Shown here: one piece after another, positions 52,781-61,865 of the stretch | Layout of the letters: every line of letters starts with the position of its first letter | Numbering within the stretch: position 1 is the first letter of the stretch | Assembly (NCBI RefSeq): GCF_013369335.1 | Contig: NZ_SZQJ01000036.1 | Location: forward strand, 124,001 to 188,000 | DNA length: 64,000 nucleotides | Source of the DNA: Vibrio sp. JPW-9-11-11 | GTDB taxonomy: Bacteria > Pseudomonadota > Gammaproteobacteria > Enterobacterales > Vibrionaceae | Direction: 5' to 3' | Position numbers and translations under genes: made by a program | The notes under the pieces: model-generated | The model's database searches: none | What the model was told of the DNA's origin: nothing | Seen by the model: only the letters and a program-made list of their open reading frames with translations

Positions 52781-53077
52781 TTAGCTTTCGTAGACACTTT
52801 GATAATGTTCTACGGTTGGGAATGGGTCATAAAAGTGGTGCAAAAGGGCTTTCCATTCCTGATATTGCGGCGACTGCCTAAACCCTTGCTCATGATCTTC
52901 AAGCGTTTGCCAATTCACCAGCAAAATGTAGCGGTTTGGCGTTTCAATACAGCGCTTGAGCTGGTGAGAAAGGTAACCCGGCATCGAAGAGATAATCTGT
53001 TGAGCTTGGGCAAAATTGGCTTCAAACTGTTCTTCAAGCTGAGGCTTTACCTGTAATATCGCGACTTCCAGTATCAT
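52781..53077 (-). CDS. Antibiotic biosynthesis monooxygenase (ABM) domain protein
   Basis: This 98-residue protein is a single dimeric alpha/beta-barrel domain of the ABM type (LEVAILQVKPQLEEQFEANF at the start, GYLSHQLKRCIETPNRYILL, then VNWQTLEDHEQGFRQSPQYQ). Members include quinol monooxygenases and haem-degrading enzymes, but most act on unknown substrates. AAGGAG lies close before the ATG at 53077. It is probably co-transcribed with yccF and possibly with the TauE/SafE gene upstream (32-base gap). Confidence 0.87.
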   Translation of the reverse strand: MILEVAILQVKPQLEEQFEANFAQAQQIISSMPGYLSHQLKRCIETPNRYILLVNWQTLEDHEQGFRQSPQYQEWKALLHHFYDPFPTVEHYQSVYES

Positions 53078-53109
53078 GACTTCTCCTTAACCTAAGATGA
53101 ACAATTCCA

Positions 53110-53838
53110 TTAACTCAATCCCTGCCAAACGGCCGTAGCACCACTAATTGAACACAACAGCAATGCCCCGCGACGAATTTTCTCTTTGGGTAGCGTTTGT
53201 GTCGTTGCTCTCGCCAGCTTGTACCCCAACCAAGCGGCGGGCATCAGCGGGATAGAAATCCACAAGTGGTGCAGAGTGAAAAAACCTGCCGGGATTTGAA
53301 TAACCAGTGAAATGATAGAACTGAATACAAAGAATGCAGAAAGATTTCCGCGTAATTGATTGGCTTCTTGATGTTGTAGTAGCAGCGCCATCGGGGGCCC
53401 GCCGATGGCAGAACTGGTGCCAAAAAAGCCGGAGAAAAAGCCCGCGACCCCCATTTTCATCGGCGTCGGTTCAATGCGAAACGGCAGTAGACTGACAGCA
53501 ACAGCAAACAACACTAGAGCACCCAGCCACAGCGCCAGGAGGTCGGTCGACACCATCACCAGCAGCACCCCTCCAGCAATCGACCCTGGCACCCGACCAA
53601 TCAAGGCCATTTTTAGGCCGCCGATCTCTACGCTATCGCGATGTTTTAACGCATTTAAAATGGAAATAAACAGCGCCACCAAACAGATAGGTGCAGGAAC
53701 ATAATCTGGCGATACCAAAAACAGCAAAGGCGCAGCGACGATCGCCAAGCCAAACCCAATCGCCGTTTGGACAAAAGAACCTAAAAATATCAACAGGGCG
53801 GCGATCAGCGCTTGCGAGGTGATCCATTCGGCGAACAT
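53110..53838 (-). CDS. TauE/SafE-family anion exporter
   Basis: This 242-residue inner-membrane protein has about eight hydrophobic helices in two related halves. The front GSFVQTAIGFGLAIVAAPLL and the middle GVAGFFSGFFGTSSAIGGPP are the two copies of the TauE/SafE (DUF81) motif. Family members export sulfite, sulfoacetate or related organosulfur anions. The substrate here is unknown. It precedes the ABM-domain gene in the same direction, 32 bases away. Confidence 0.9.
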   Translation of the reverse strand: MFAEWITSQALIAALLIFLGSFVQTAIGFGLAIVAAPLLFLVSPDYVPAPICLVALFISILNALKHRDSVEIGGLKMALIGRVPGSIAGGVLLVMVSTDLLALWLGALVLFAVAVSLLPFRIEPTPMKMGVAGFFSGFFGTSSAIGGPPMALLLQHQEANQLRGNLSAFFVFSSIISLVIQIPAGFFTLHHLWISIPLMPAAWLGYKLARATTQTLPKEKIRRGALLLCSISGATAVWQGLS

Positions 53839-53929
53839 ATAAGCAATTCAGTGCAAAGAAAAAGTAAGCTCCATCTTAGTCGAACTACACACCCAATGAA
53901 CAGCATTTGCTGCTCCTCAGCATTTATAT

Positions 53930-55474
53930 TTACAACTGTTCGATATGGTCTAGATAGTGCTGCGCGGTATCCAACACGGCTTGTTGCGCCTGACTGTCCA
54001 TCTTGTCCCACGTCCGATAAATCATACCAATACGCGGATTCGCCGCTAATCTATCGCGATGCTTGATCATAAAGCGCCAATACAGGCTGTTAATAGGGCA
54101 TGCGCCTTCGCCACTTTTAGTCTTCACTTGATAATGACACTTCTTACAGTAATCACTCATACGGTTGATATAAGCGCCGCTGGCCGCATAGGGCTTAGTG
54201 CCGACAATTCCGCCATCGGCAAATAGGGCCATCCCACGCGTATTGGGCATTTCGACCCACTCTATGGCATCGATATAGATACCTAGGTACCAACTGTCTA
54301 CTTGATCCGGGTCGATTTCGCTGATTAAGCAAAAATTGCCGGTCACCATCAAACGCTGGATATGATGGGCGTATGCGTACTCCAGTGACTGACCGATCGC
54401 TTGGTGCAGGCACGCCATTTTAGTCTCACCACTCCAAAAATAATCGGGCAGCGCGCGCTTGGCGGTTAAGTGGTTTAGCGATGCATAGTTCGGCATGTTG
54501 ACCCAGTAAACCGCGCGGATGTACTCACGCCAACCGATGATCTGCCTAACAAACCCTTCGACTTGAGCGATATCTACTGTTGGGTTGTTAGCGTAGGCTG
54601 AGAGCACCGCCTCCACGACCTCACGTGGATGGAGCATCTTACTATTGATCGAGAACGACAGACGACTATGGTAAAGACTCCACTTTGCACGATGTTGTTC
54701 GGTCATCGCATCTTGAAAACGGCCAAATAGCGGCAAGCAAACCTGACAAAAATGCGCCAACAGAGACAAGCTCTGGTTACGGTTCACTGGCCAAATCAAG
54801 TTGTTCTCCGCTCGACCTATCGTCGCGATGCGATGTCGCGCTATCCGCTCAACGATTGAAGAGACGTCGGTGGCAAACAGCAGAGGTTCAGGTAAATTCT
54901 CAATATCCGCCGCTTTGAGTTTGTTGCGATTATTGGCATCGTAGTTCCACTTTCCTCCAACGGGTTTGCCTTGTTCCATTAATAGGTTAAAACGCCTACG
55001 CATTTTTCGGTAAAAATGCTCCATCATGACGTGCTTACCCGGAGAGAAGTAGTCGTGCAGTTCAGCAAACGGGAGCAAAAAGTGTTCACTCTCGACTAAA
55101 ACCACCTCACAGTCGGGAATGAAGAGCTGCGATAGCTGTTGACAGAGACGATACTCATCTGGCCTTTGGTATTCCAAGCGAGATGCCCCCGTTCTTGCAA
55201 TATAGTGCTCGAGCAGAGAAGGCAAATGCGAGAACTCGCAGGTTTCATCCAAAGTAAGATGAACCACTTGATGCCCTTGTTCACAAAGCTGGCGCGCAAA
55301 CTGCTCCATCGCGGCAAAAAAAGCGCACACTTTCTGCACGTGATGACGGGTGTAACTCGCCTCTTGGGGCAGCTCTGCTATCAGATACAGCACAGAGTCG
55401 TCCACTTGCTGAAACCAAGAGTGATTGCTATCGAGTTGGTCACCCAAGATCAAACGAATTGATTGAAACTGCAT
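53930..55474 (-). CDS. FeS-type bacterial cryptochrome/(6-4) photolyase
   Basis: This 514-residue flavoprotein belongs to the FeS-BCP/CryPro group, represented by Agrobacterium PhrB, which repairs (6-4) photoproducts with light. It begins with the Rossmann part IRLILGDQLDSNHSWFQ. It carries the cysteine ligands of the [4Fe-4S] cluster: one in MVTGNFCLISEIDP and three in YCKKCHYQVKTKSGEGACP. The catalytic region includes WREYIRAVYW and FADGGIVGTKPYAASGAYIN. The ATG at 55474 shares one base with the stop of the CRY-DASH gene (TGATG), so the two are translationally coupled. Light repair or blue-light sensing remain alternatives. Confidence 0.92.
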   Translation of the reverse strand: MQFQSIRLILGDQLDSNHSWFQQVDDSVLYLIAELPQEASYTRHHVQKVCAFFAAMEQFARQLCEQGHQVVHLTLDETCEFSHLPSLLEHYIARTGASRLEYQRPDEYRLCQQLSQLFIPDCEVVLVESEHFLLPFAELHDYFSPGKHVMMEHFYRKMRRRFNLLMEQGKPVGGKWNYDANNRNKLKAADIENLPEPLLFATDVSSIVERIARHRIATIGRAENNLIWPVNRNQSLSLLAHFCQVCLPLFGRFQDAMTEQHRAKWSLYHSRLSFSINSKMLHPREVVEAVLSAYANNPTVDIAQVEGFVRQIIGWREYIRAVYWVNMPNYASLNHLTAKRALPDYFWSGETKMACLHQAIGQSLEYAYAHHIQRLMVTGNFCLISEIDPDQVDSWYLGIYIDAIEWVEMPNTRGMALFADGGIVGTKPYAASGAYINRMSDYCKKCHYQVKTKSGEGACPINSLYWRFMIKHRDRLAANPRIGMIYRTWDKMDSQAQQAVLDTAQHYLDHIEQL

Positions 55475-56757
55475 CACTGCGACTCCTTGCCACTAGCGTC
55501 GCTTAGCCATCTAGCGACAAATTCACCATTAGGGTCGTACATCTGAGTCTGTTTTTCTAGATTGAATTTGCGGCTTGGATTTGGGTCCGCCCCTACCCCC
55601 GCCAAATATTGCCAGTTGCCCCAATTTGAGCCGACATCGTAATCGACCAGTTGAGTTTCAAAATAGGCCGCGCCATAGCGCCAGTCTAAATCGAGTTCAT
55701 GGATCAGACAGCTGGCCACCAGTTGACGTCCACGATTAGACACGTAACCAGTCTGTTTTAGCTGACGCATACAGGCATCAACGATCGGGTAGCCAGTCTC
55801 ACCGTTAATCCATGAGCTAAAACGAGCTGAGTCAAAGTGCCGGCTCGGACTGTGGTATTTAATCCCTTGATGAAAGAATAGCCGCTCGGCATGGCGCTGC
55901 GCATACCAATGAAAATACTCGCGCCACAGCAGTTCAAAATAGATCCAGTAGGTCGATTGATTGGCGCCATGCTGGGCTTCATAATCTTTAAGATAGACCA
56001 TGACCTCTCTCGGCGATAAGCACCCCAGGGCTAACCAAGGCGAAAACTTAGTCGAGTATGCCTTACCGTCCAAGCCGTTGCGGGTAAGTTTGTACTCACT
56101 GGCTAATGGCGTGGAAAAGTACCAGGCGCAGTGTTGATGGCCTGCTTGAGCGCCCCCCACAAACATCTCAGTACTCTTTTTAATCTTAACGGGTTGAAAA
56201 TAACTTAGCTCGCAATCCGGAATGGGTGGCAGTGTGTTTACCGCCACCTGATGATCAATCGGTAGAGTTTCCACCTGCTTACGAAACTGGGTAAAAGTTT
56301 TAGGTAGGTCACTTAGCGTGAAAGGCAACTGCGTGTCACTAAACAGCGTCGATACATCAGCTTGTATCACTGAGAGTTGCGGGAAGAGCTTTTGCAAGGC
56401 GTCGACACAGCGAGCCTCATTAACACCACAAAATCGCTCGCAGAACAAGTGAGTGACTTGTAGCGATTGAATCAATGATTGCAGCGCGGTAAAAGGGTTT
56501 TGCTGACATACCCATAACTTCTGGTCGAGCTGAGCAAGCTGTTGTGACAAATCGTTCAGTGAAGCTTCGATAAAGCTAAACCGCTGACGACCAAGCTGCG
56601 TTTGCTGAGAGAAATGGGCCAAATAAGGGGTTAACTCTGGCATGCAGTAGACACATATCAAGTGTTCAACTTGCTGCGAGACTTGCGCCAATAAGTCATT
56701 GTCTGTCAATCGTAAGTCATGGCCAAACCAATATATCCCCACTTTTTTGTGCTGCAC
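55474..56757 (-). CDS. DASH-type cryptochrome/photolyase
   Basis: This 427-residue protein starts with the antenna-binding domain (VGIYWFGHDLRLTDNDLLAQ). It ends with the FAD-binding domain, including NGLDGKAYSTKFSPWLALGC, YWIYFELLWREYFHWYA, GYPIVDACMRQLKQTGYVSN, NRGRQLVASCLIHELDLDWR and YDVGSNWGNWQYLAGVGADP, all typical of CRY-DASH. These enzymes repair cyclobutane pyrimidine dimers in single-stranded DNA and may act as photoreceptors. It starts at GTG with AGGAG eight bases upstream and is directly followed by the FeS-type gene. Confidence 0.93.
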   Translation of the reverse strand: MQHKKVGIYWFGHDLRLTDNDLLAQVSQQVEHLICVYCMPELTPYLAHFSQQTQLGRQRFSFIEASLNDLSQQLAQLDQKLWVCQQNPFTALQSLIQSLQVTHLFCERFCGVNEARCVDALQKLFPQLSVIQADVSTLFSDTQLPFTLSDLPKTFTQFRKQVETLPIDHQVAVNTLPPIPDCELSYFQPVKIKKSTEMFVGGAQAGHQHCAWYFSTPLASEYKLTRNGLDGKAYSTKFSPWLALGCLSPREVMVYLKDYEAQHGANQSTYWIYFELLWREYFHWYAQRHAERLFFHQGIKYHSPSRHFDSARFSSWINGETGYPIVDACMRQLKQTGYVSNRGRQLVASCLIHELDLDWRYGAAYFETQLVDYDVGSNWGNWQYLAGVGADPNPSRKFNLEKQTQMYDPNGEFVARWLSDASGKESQ

Positions 56758-56779
56758 GCGACTCTCTCCTGTATAACAA

Positions 56780-56808
56780 AAAACAGCGAAGTGTTTACTT
56801 CGCTGTTT
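56780..56808 (-). terminator. Intrinsic terminator after the MFS gene
   Basis: A 12-bp perfect stem aaacagcgaagt/acttcgctgttt with a 4-base loop is followed leftward by six T. It separates the MFS transcript from the photolyase operon. Confidence 0.92.
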
Positions 56809-56848
56809 ATACGCAAAACCCGAGTGTTCGACTCACTCCATCACGGAT

Positions 56849-58054
56849 TTATGTCGATGCTAGACGTCTAACAGGTTGATCGTTAATCGGTAAATGAATC
56901 AGCGCTGCTGCAAACGCCAGCACCACGGTCGACCACCAAATCGGCTCGTAAGATCCGTAGTAGTCGTAAATTCGACCTCCTGCCCACGCCCCAAGGAAAC
57001 TGCCGACTTGATGAGTAAAAAAGACCAACCCATACAAAGTCGATAAATACTTAGCACCAAAAATCTGTCTTACCAACCCAGAAGTCAGCGGCACCGTACC
57101 AAGCCAACAGAAACCAATTGCGGCGCCAAATAGGGTTGCAGTTTGCTGCGTGACGGGTAGCGTCACAAACGCGCCAATCACCGCTGTGCGCAGTAAATAG
57201 AGTGCTGACATCACATGACGTTTACTGTACTTGTCGCCCATTACCCCCCAAAAATAGGAGCCAAAAATGTTAAATATCCCCACGTAAGCCAGTGCCATCG
57301 CCGCAGTCTCAGCGGGCAAATGACGATCCGCTAGGTAACTTGGTAAATGCGTAGCGATAAACATCACGTGAAAACCACAGACGAAAAAGCCCAAATGAAT
57401 CAGCCAATAGCCTCGATGAGACAACGCCTCTTTAAGCGCACTTTTCAAGCTCTGCTGCACCGCCGAAGCCTGACTGTTAGCGCGGTGATCTTTGGGTTCG
57501 CGCATAAACAGGGCAAAAGCAATCATGACCGAACACAATAGGGCAAACCACTGCATGGCCCCTTGCCAGCCAAAGTCACTCAACAAGGTTTGAGCGCCGG
57601 GGATCATGGCAAACATACCAAAGGAGCCCGCCGCGGTGGTCAAACCAAACGCTTTGGCCGCATGTTGGGCAGGAACCACTTTAGCCACCGCGCCAAGCAC
57701 AATGACATAGCTGGTTGCACTCAAACCCAATCCAACCAACACGCCCAACGATACATAGAGCACACTTGGGGTCATCGCGACCGAGGTCAAATATAAGCCA
57801 AGTCCGTAACTGACGGCTCCCAACACAATGATCCGCTTGGCACCAAAGCGGTCAGCGGCCATTCCGACAAAAGGCTGGAAAACGCCAAACAATAAGTTTT
57901 GCAACGCAATAGCAAAACTAAAAAACTCCCGACCTGTTTGGAAATAGTCTGAAATCGGCAACATGAAGATCCCAAACGACTGCCTAATACCTAGGCAGAT
58001 AACTAAGATGGCAATCCCAAGCCAAACCATCGGTGGAAATCGAAAAATACTCAT
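56849..58054 (-). CDS. MFS transporter, monocarboxylate/oxalate-formate-like family
   Basis: This 401-residue protein has twelve membrane helices. MVWLGIAILVICLGIRQSFG at the front, the motif A GMAADRFGAKRIIVLGAVSY and the sixth-to-seventh helix loop with a charged linker resemble the OFA/monocarboxylate-proton symporter branch. Substrate is unknown. Its start overlaps by 4 bases the stop of a 60-residue His-rich small protein, so the two are translated together. A strong terminator follows. Confidence 0.87.
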   Translation of the reverse strand: MSIFRFPPMVWLGIAILVICLGIRQSFGIFMLPISDYFQTGREFFSFAIALQNLLFGVFQPFVGMAADRFGAKRIIVLGAVSYGLGLYLTSVAMTPSVLYVSLGVLVGLGLSATSYVIVLGAVAKVVPAQHAAKAFGLTTAAGSFGMFAMIPGAQTLLSDFGWQGAMQWFALLCSVMIAFALFMREPKDHRANSQASAVQQSLKSALKEALSHRGYWLIHLGFFVCGFHVMFIATHLPSYLADRHLPAETAAMALAYVGIFNIFGSYFWGVMGDKYSKRHVMSALYLLRTAVIGAFVTLPVTQQTATLFGAAIGFCWLGTVPLTSGLVRQIFGAKYLSTLYGLVFFTHQVGSFLGAWAGGRIYDYYGSYEPIWWSTVVLAFAAALIHLPINDQPVRRLAST

Positions 58055-58233
58055 CGTAATACCTTAGAGTGTGAATGGTGGGTGTCGGGTTGATTGCTTT
58101 GATGGCAGCCACTGTCTGCGGCTTGCTGGGCCAACAGTGCGACCAAAGCCGGCGAGTGATGCAATATCACTAGTGACACACTCAACAACAAAGTCATTCT
58201 CGCCAACTGAGCAAAAAGAGATTGAGAAAACAT
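58051..58233 (-). CDS. Small His-rich membrane protein coupled to the MFS gene
   Basis: This 60-residue protein has one membrane helix (MTLLLSVSLVILHHSPALVA) and a polar C-terminal tail containing GCHQSNQPDTHHSHSK with one Cys and four His, which could bind a metal ion. GGGAG lies five bases before the ATG at 58233. Its stop overlaps the MFS start (ATGA). I do not recognise the family. The coupling suggests a shared function with the transporter, for example a small accessory subunit or a metal-sensing part, but this is inference. Confidence 0.65.
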   Translation of the reverse strand: MFSQSLFAQLARMTLLLSVSLVILHHSPALVALLAQQAADSGCHQSNQPDTHHSHSKVLR

Positions 58234-58343
58234 AGTGTCTCCCTCAGCATGATAAAAAAGAGCGCGCAGCATAGAGACTGACCTGTCATGCTTCCAATGA
58301 CATTTTGACAATACCTCTATGCGCCGAGCGCATAATTAAAACG

Positions 58344-58742
58344 TCATCGCTCAGTGACAAGCTCAAAACCTTCATCGCACCATCCCTTTACACCACCAAT
58401 CATTTTTTTGACAGGGCGACCTAGTTTGGCCAAGCGAATTGCTGCCTTTTCAGTCGCGTTGCAGTGTGGTCCAGCGCAATAAACGACAAACAACGCCTCA
58501 GCTGAGTATTCCGCCAACGTGGTCGGGTTTAGTCGAGCGTGAGGGATATTGATCGCACCTGCGATGTGTCCAGCAGCAAACAGCGCCTCGCCCCGAACAT
58601 CGACCAGCACAAAATCTTGACGCTGGTTAGACAACGCGTGGTGCACGTCCCAACAGTCGGTTTCAAATTCTAATAAACGTTCAAAGTGAGCCAGCGCTCG
58701 CTGACTGGTGGCCGCTTTTACACGGGATACGGCACTATTCAT
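58344..58742 (-). CDS. Rhodanese-like sulfurtransferase
   Basis: This 132-residue protein is a single rhodanese domain: FVLVDVRGEALFAAGHIAGA, then the active-site loop YCAGPHCNATEKAA with the catalytic Cys, and KKMIGGVKGWCDEGFELV at the end. Such proteins carry a persulfide sulfur on the Cys. AAGGAG lies five bases before the ATG at 58742. It is divergent from an FtrA-type regulator (119-base gap), a pairing seen in many proteobacteria, so it is probably its target. Confidence 0.92.
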   Translation of the reverse strand: MNSAVSRVKAATSQRALAHFERLLEFETDCWDVHHALSNQRQDFVLVDVRGEALFAAGHIAGAINIPHARLNPTTLAEYSAEALFVVYCAGPHCNATEKAAIRLAKLGRPVKKMIGGVKGWCDEGFELVTER

Positions 58743-58861
58743 AGCGACTCCTTGCTTTATTAACCAATGAGTCCCCATCATGCCAGCAGACAAAACAGCA
58801 TGACACTGGCCTAAAAGACAGTTATCGTTAACTTTAAGCCAATCTGAATCACGAGATACTG

Positions 58862-59806
58862 ATGAGAAAAGTCGCCATACTCGCTCACTCACACCTTACT
58901 TTGTTTGAGATGTCTTGCGCGGTAGAACTGTTTGCCCTACCTCGACCGGAGTTTGTTAACTGGTATCAAACTGAGGTCGTGAGCTTAGAGCAAGACCAAA
59001 TTAACACCACGGGAAGCATTCAGTTAACCGTCAAACACGTCGACCATCTCGAAGATTATGACACCTTAATTGTTCCTGGTTGGCCAACTTGGGACTACCC
59101 CACCCCCGCCACGATTGAGCAGCAAGTGCGCCGCTTCGTACAAGATGGTAAGCGAGTGCTCACTTTATGTTCAGGCTCATTCTTATTGGCTCGCCTAGGG
59201 CTGTTAAACGGGAAGAGGGCGACCACGCACTGGATGTACCAAGGCCAGTTTTGTCAGCAATTTCCTCAGATCAATTATCAACCTGACGTACTCTACGTGT
59301 TTGATGGCAATATCGGCTGTTCGGCTGGCAGTGCGGCGGCGTTGGATTTAGGACTCGCGGTGATTCGCCACGACTTCGGTTACCAAATAGCCAACCAGGT
59401 CGCGAAACGTTTGGTTATCTCCGCTCATCGTTCAGGAGGGCAGGCTCAGTTTGTAGATACCCCTATGCTTGAGGTGCCCAATCAGTTTTCGCAAGCCCTC
59501 GATTGGGCTAGCAGCCATTTGGACAAAAGCATTACCGTTGCGGAGTTAGCGGAAAAAGCCAGTATGTCGCGGCGCACCTTTGACCGAAAATTTCGCGCAA
59601 GCTTCAATTTGTCGCCAAAAGAGTGGCTGATTCAACAAAGAGTGGAACGTGCGAAGGGATTACTGGAAGAGCGCGCCTTCCCCGTAGAGCAATTGGCGAC
59701 GTTAGCTGGATTCGACAACGCCACCACTTTGCGCCACCACTTTCGGCGTTTAATCGGCGTTTCGCCACTTCAATACCGCAAACAGTTCGGCGATAATCGG
59801 CCATAG
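58862..59806 (+). CDS. ftrA: FtrA/GlxA-type AraC regulator with DJ-1/PfpI domain
   Basis: This 314-residue regulator has an N-terminal DJ-1/PfpI-like domain (RKVAILAHSHLTLFEMSCAV; LTLCSGSFLLARLGLLNGKR with the nucleophile-elbow Cys) and a C-terminal AraC helix-turn-helix pair (VAELAEKASMSRRTFDRKFR, VEQLATLAGFDNATTLRHHF). The layout and the divergent rhodanese gene fit FtrA. The signal is unknown; sulfur or reactive electrophile stress is a guess from the neighbour. A weak hairpin (atagccc/gggctat, 59803-59824) overlaps the stop and the convergent gene end. Confidence 0.88.
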   Translation: MRKVAILAHSHLTLFEMSCAVELFALPRPEFVNWYQTEVVSLEQDQINTTGSIQLTVKHVDHLEDYDTLIVPGWPTWDYPTPATIEQQVRRFVQDGKRVLTLCSGSFLLARLGLLNGKRATTHWMYQGQFCQQFPQINYQPDVLYVFDGNIGCSAGSAAALDLGLAVIRHDFGYQIANQVAKRLVISAHRSGGQAQFVDTPMLEVPNQFSQALDWASSHLDKSITVAELAEKASMSRRTFDRKFRASFNLSPKEWLIQQRVERAKGLLEERAFPVEQLATLAGFDNATTLRHHFRRLIGVSPLQYRKQFGDNRP

Positions 59807-59820
59807 CCCGCGCGATGGGG

Positions 59821-60222
59821 CTATTCTTTGTCGAAGCTATCGACGACAATCGCCCCCATTGACGCTGGCATAGTGATCACTATCACCCGTTTTAAGGAGG
59901 TGGCCGGGTCTGCAAAAAGAGGCAGTTGATCGATACAGGCCAAAACCAAAGCCACCACCAATGCTGCCATTAAATAAGCCGAAACTATCCGCAGCACAAA
60001 CACGCCTTTACGCTGGCGAACATCACGCTGAAAAACACTTTCATAAGTAAACAGCGTTAAAAACGTAAACGATAGAACCATAAGCATCAGTAAGTTAGCG
60101 GTGGGCAGTGTTTCACCCAAACGCCACGCTTCTTCGGAAAATGAGATTGGCACCGCTAACGCAAACGCGCCGACAAAAATTTGTCCGGCATCTTCAAAAT
60201 TAAAGCTCAACTTCATCGACAC
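59821..60222 (-). CDS. DUF2391-family integral membrane protein
   Basis: This 133-residue protein has about four membrane helices. The first stretch GQIFVGAFALAVPISFSEEA is characteristic of the DUF2391 family of putative integral membrane proteins. No function is known. It begins at GTG 60222 with AAGGAG six bases upstream; an ATG two codons later is too far from it. It is the last gene of a zntB-type/mscS-like/DUF2391 operon, which suggests a role in ion or stress homeostasis at the membrane. Confidence 0.8.
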   Translation of the reverse strand: MSMKLSFNFEDAGQIFVGAFALAVPISFSEEAWRLGETLPTANLLMLMVLSFTFLTLFTYESVFQRDVRQRKGVFVLRIVSAYLMAALVVALVLACIDQLPLFADPATSLKRVIVITMPASMGAIVVDSFDKE

Positions 60223-60248
60223 TCTCGACTCCTTAGCTGATTGATGCC

Positions 60249-60797
60249 CTATTCGCTCTCGACTTTGAGCGATTCTACTTGGTTTTTCGCCACAATTTTG
60301 GTCACACCTTTTTGCAAAATCAGGCTATTAGGATAGGTAATGATATTACCACTGGCATGGCGCAGAATGACATGAAACATAGTGATATCGATGATCACAC
60401 CACTAATATCCTCGTCCTTTTCCGCCACTTTCACTGTGTCGCCAATGCGGTAAGGGAATACAAAAAAGATCAAAATACTGGCGGTCAAGTTACTTAAAAT
60501 TGACCACTGGGCAAACAGCGCCACACCCAGTACGGCAAAAATCGACGATAAAAACAGCGAGATATCACCAAAACCCAAGTCGAGAATAATGGTGAAAAAT
60601 GATATAAACAGGATGAAAGCCATCAAGTTAAAGGCTTTCGACACAAACTTGGTGCGCTCTAGCGATACGCGCTTATTACTCGCTAAACGAGTGATCCAGC
60701 GCAAACCCAACCGGCGCACCACCAGGTACCCTACAATCAATAAACTGGCTAATAGTACCTGTTTGCTAACCAAAGTTAGCGGCCAAAACTGCTCCAC
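60249..60797 (-). CDS. Small MscS-family mechanosensitive channel-like protein
   Basis: This 182-residue protein is about half the usual MscS size. It has two to three membrane helices and a pore-type helix (FLSSIFAVLGVALFAQWSIL), then a beta domain (FPYRIGDTVKVAEKDEDISG, IITYPNSLIL). The large C-terminal alpha/beta domain of MscS is missing. It starts at GTG 60797, which shares one base with the stop of the upstream zntB-type gene (TAGTG), so it is translationally coupled. Gating properties are unknown. Confidence 0.87.
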   Translation of the reverse strand: MEQFWPLTLVSKQVLLASLLIVGYLVVRRLGLRWITRLASNKRVSLERTKFVSKAFNLMAFILFISFFTIILDLGFGDISLFLSSIFAVLGVALFAQWSILSNLTASILIFFVFPYRIGDTVKVAEKDEDISGVIIDITMFHVILRHASGNIITYPNSLILQKGVTKIVAKNQVESLKVESE

Positions 60798-61732
60798 TAA
60801 ATAAACCTCAATTTTCTCAAAATAATCACTTCTGCCACACTCACCACTACCAAAGCAATGCAGAACACCGTAAACGCGGTCGGGCTATCCACCCCCGGCA
60901 TGCCGCCAATATTGACACCGAGCAAACCAGTAAAGAAACTCGCGGGCAAGAAGATGCCAGCAATGATCGAGAAAAGATAGGTATTTCGATTCATGACCTC
61001 ACTTTGTCTTTGCGCGACATTGGCTAGCTGATGATTGATTTGGTCCATGTAAAATTCAATCGACTCATTGATGCGTAAAATCAGGTCGAGACCGTTTTTG
61101 ACTTGCGTCTTTTGCGCCTCCAGCGGCGTTACTTCGGCACTAATCAGGTCTTCAAACACATAGCGTTGCGGTTTAAGGTAACGGCGCAATTTCAAGAGTC
61201 TAAAATGCAACAGGTTGAGAGTATCGAGATTGATCTGCTCTTCCCCTTCCAACTCATTGATTTTGTCCTCAATCGGCGTCAAGAAATCTGCGATTAACCG
61301 GTTGATGCCGTTCATCATACTTACTAACACTGCATCAAGGCTTTTGGGCCCTTTTCCCTGCTCCAGCTGATTAATCAGTGTGGAGACCGCGCGCGACGGC
61401 ACCTTGCGAGTCGAAATCAGCGCCCCTTGGTGCCACAAAATTCGCAAACTCAGCATGTCATCTGGCTCAGAGCCTTGGTTAAGGTTGATTCCGCGCAAGA
61501 TAATCAAAAAACTGTCGTCATCGTAGCTTTCAAACCGAGGTCGGGTGTCATCGGCCAATAACGAGTCGATAACGCCTTCCGAGATGTGGTTTTCCATCAA
61601 CCATTGGCGAAGCCCTGGTTGATCGCGTTGACAGTGATACCAGTTGTTTGCCTCAATCGGCTGAGCGTCTGGTGTTTCGAGTTGCGCTTTTGCTGATGAA
61701 AAGTTCCATCGAGAAATAATAAAGTCACTCAT
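60797..61732 (-). CDS. zntB: CorA/ZntB-family divalent cation transporter
   Basis: This 311-residue protein has a long cytoplasmic N-terminal domain and two C-terminal membrane helices. The conserved loop between them reads GVNIGGMPG, the ZntB form of the CorA GMN motif, preceded by SIIAGIFLPASFFTGLLG. ZntB moves Zn2+ through the inner membrane, with import driven by protons in studied members. The ATG at 61732 has AAGGA six bases upstream; upstream in-frame codons lack support. It heads the operon with the MscS-like and DUF2391 genes. Confidence 0.9.
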   Translation of the reverse strand: MSDFIISRWNFSSAKAQLETPDAQPIEANNWYHCQRDQPGLRQWLMENHISEGVIDSLLADDTRPRFESYDDDSFLIILRGINLNQGSEPDDMLSLRILWHQGALISTRKVPSRAVSTLINQLEQGKGPKSLDAVLVSMMNGINRLIADFLTPIEDKINELEGEEQINLDTLNLLHFRLLKLRRYLKPQRYVFEDLISAEVTPLEAQKTQVKNGLDLILRINESIEFYMDQINHQLANVAQRQSEVMNRNTYLFSIIAGIFLPASFFTGLLGVNIGGMPGVDSPTAFTVFCIALVVVSVAEVIILRKLRFI

Positions 61733-61865
61733 CACGCGTCCTTGGTTTTGCGAATAGTCGAGTTGGTTAATATATGGATGAAAAAAGCGCGTGGCGCAAT
61801 CAATTTCCATACAAAACAAATAATCCCGTGCTTTATCGCGCTGATATGAGAAGAAAAAAATGAAA

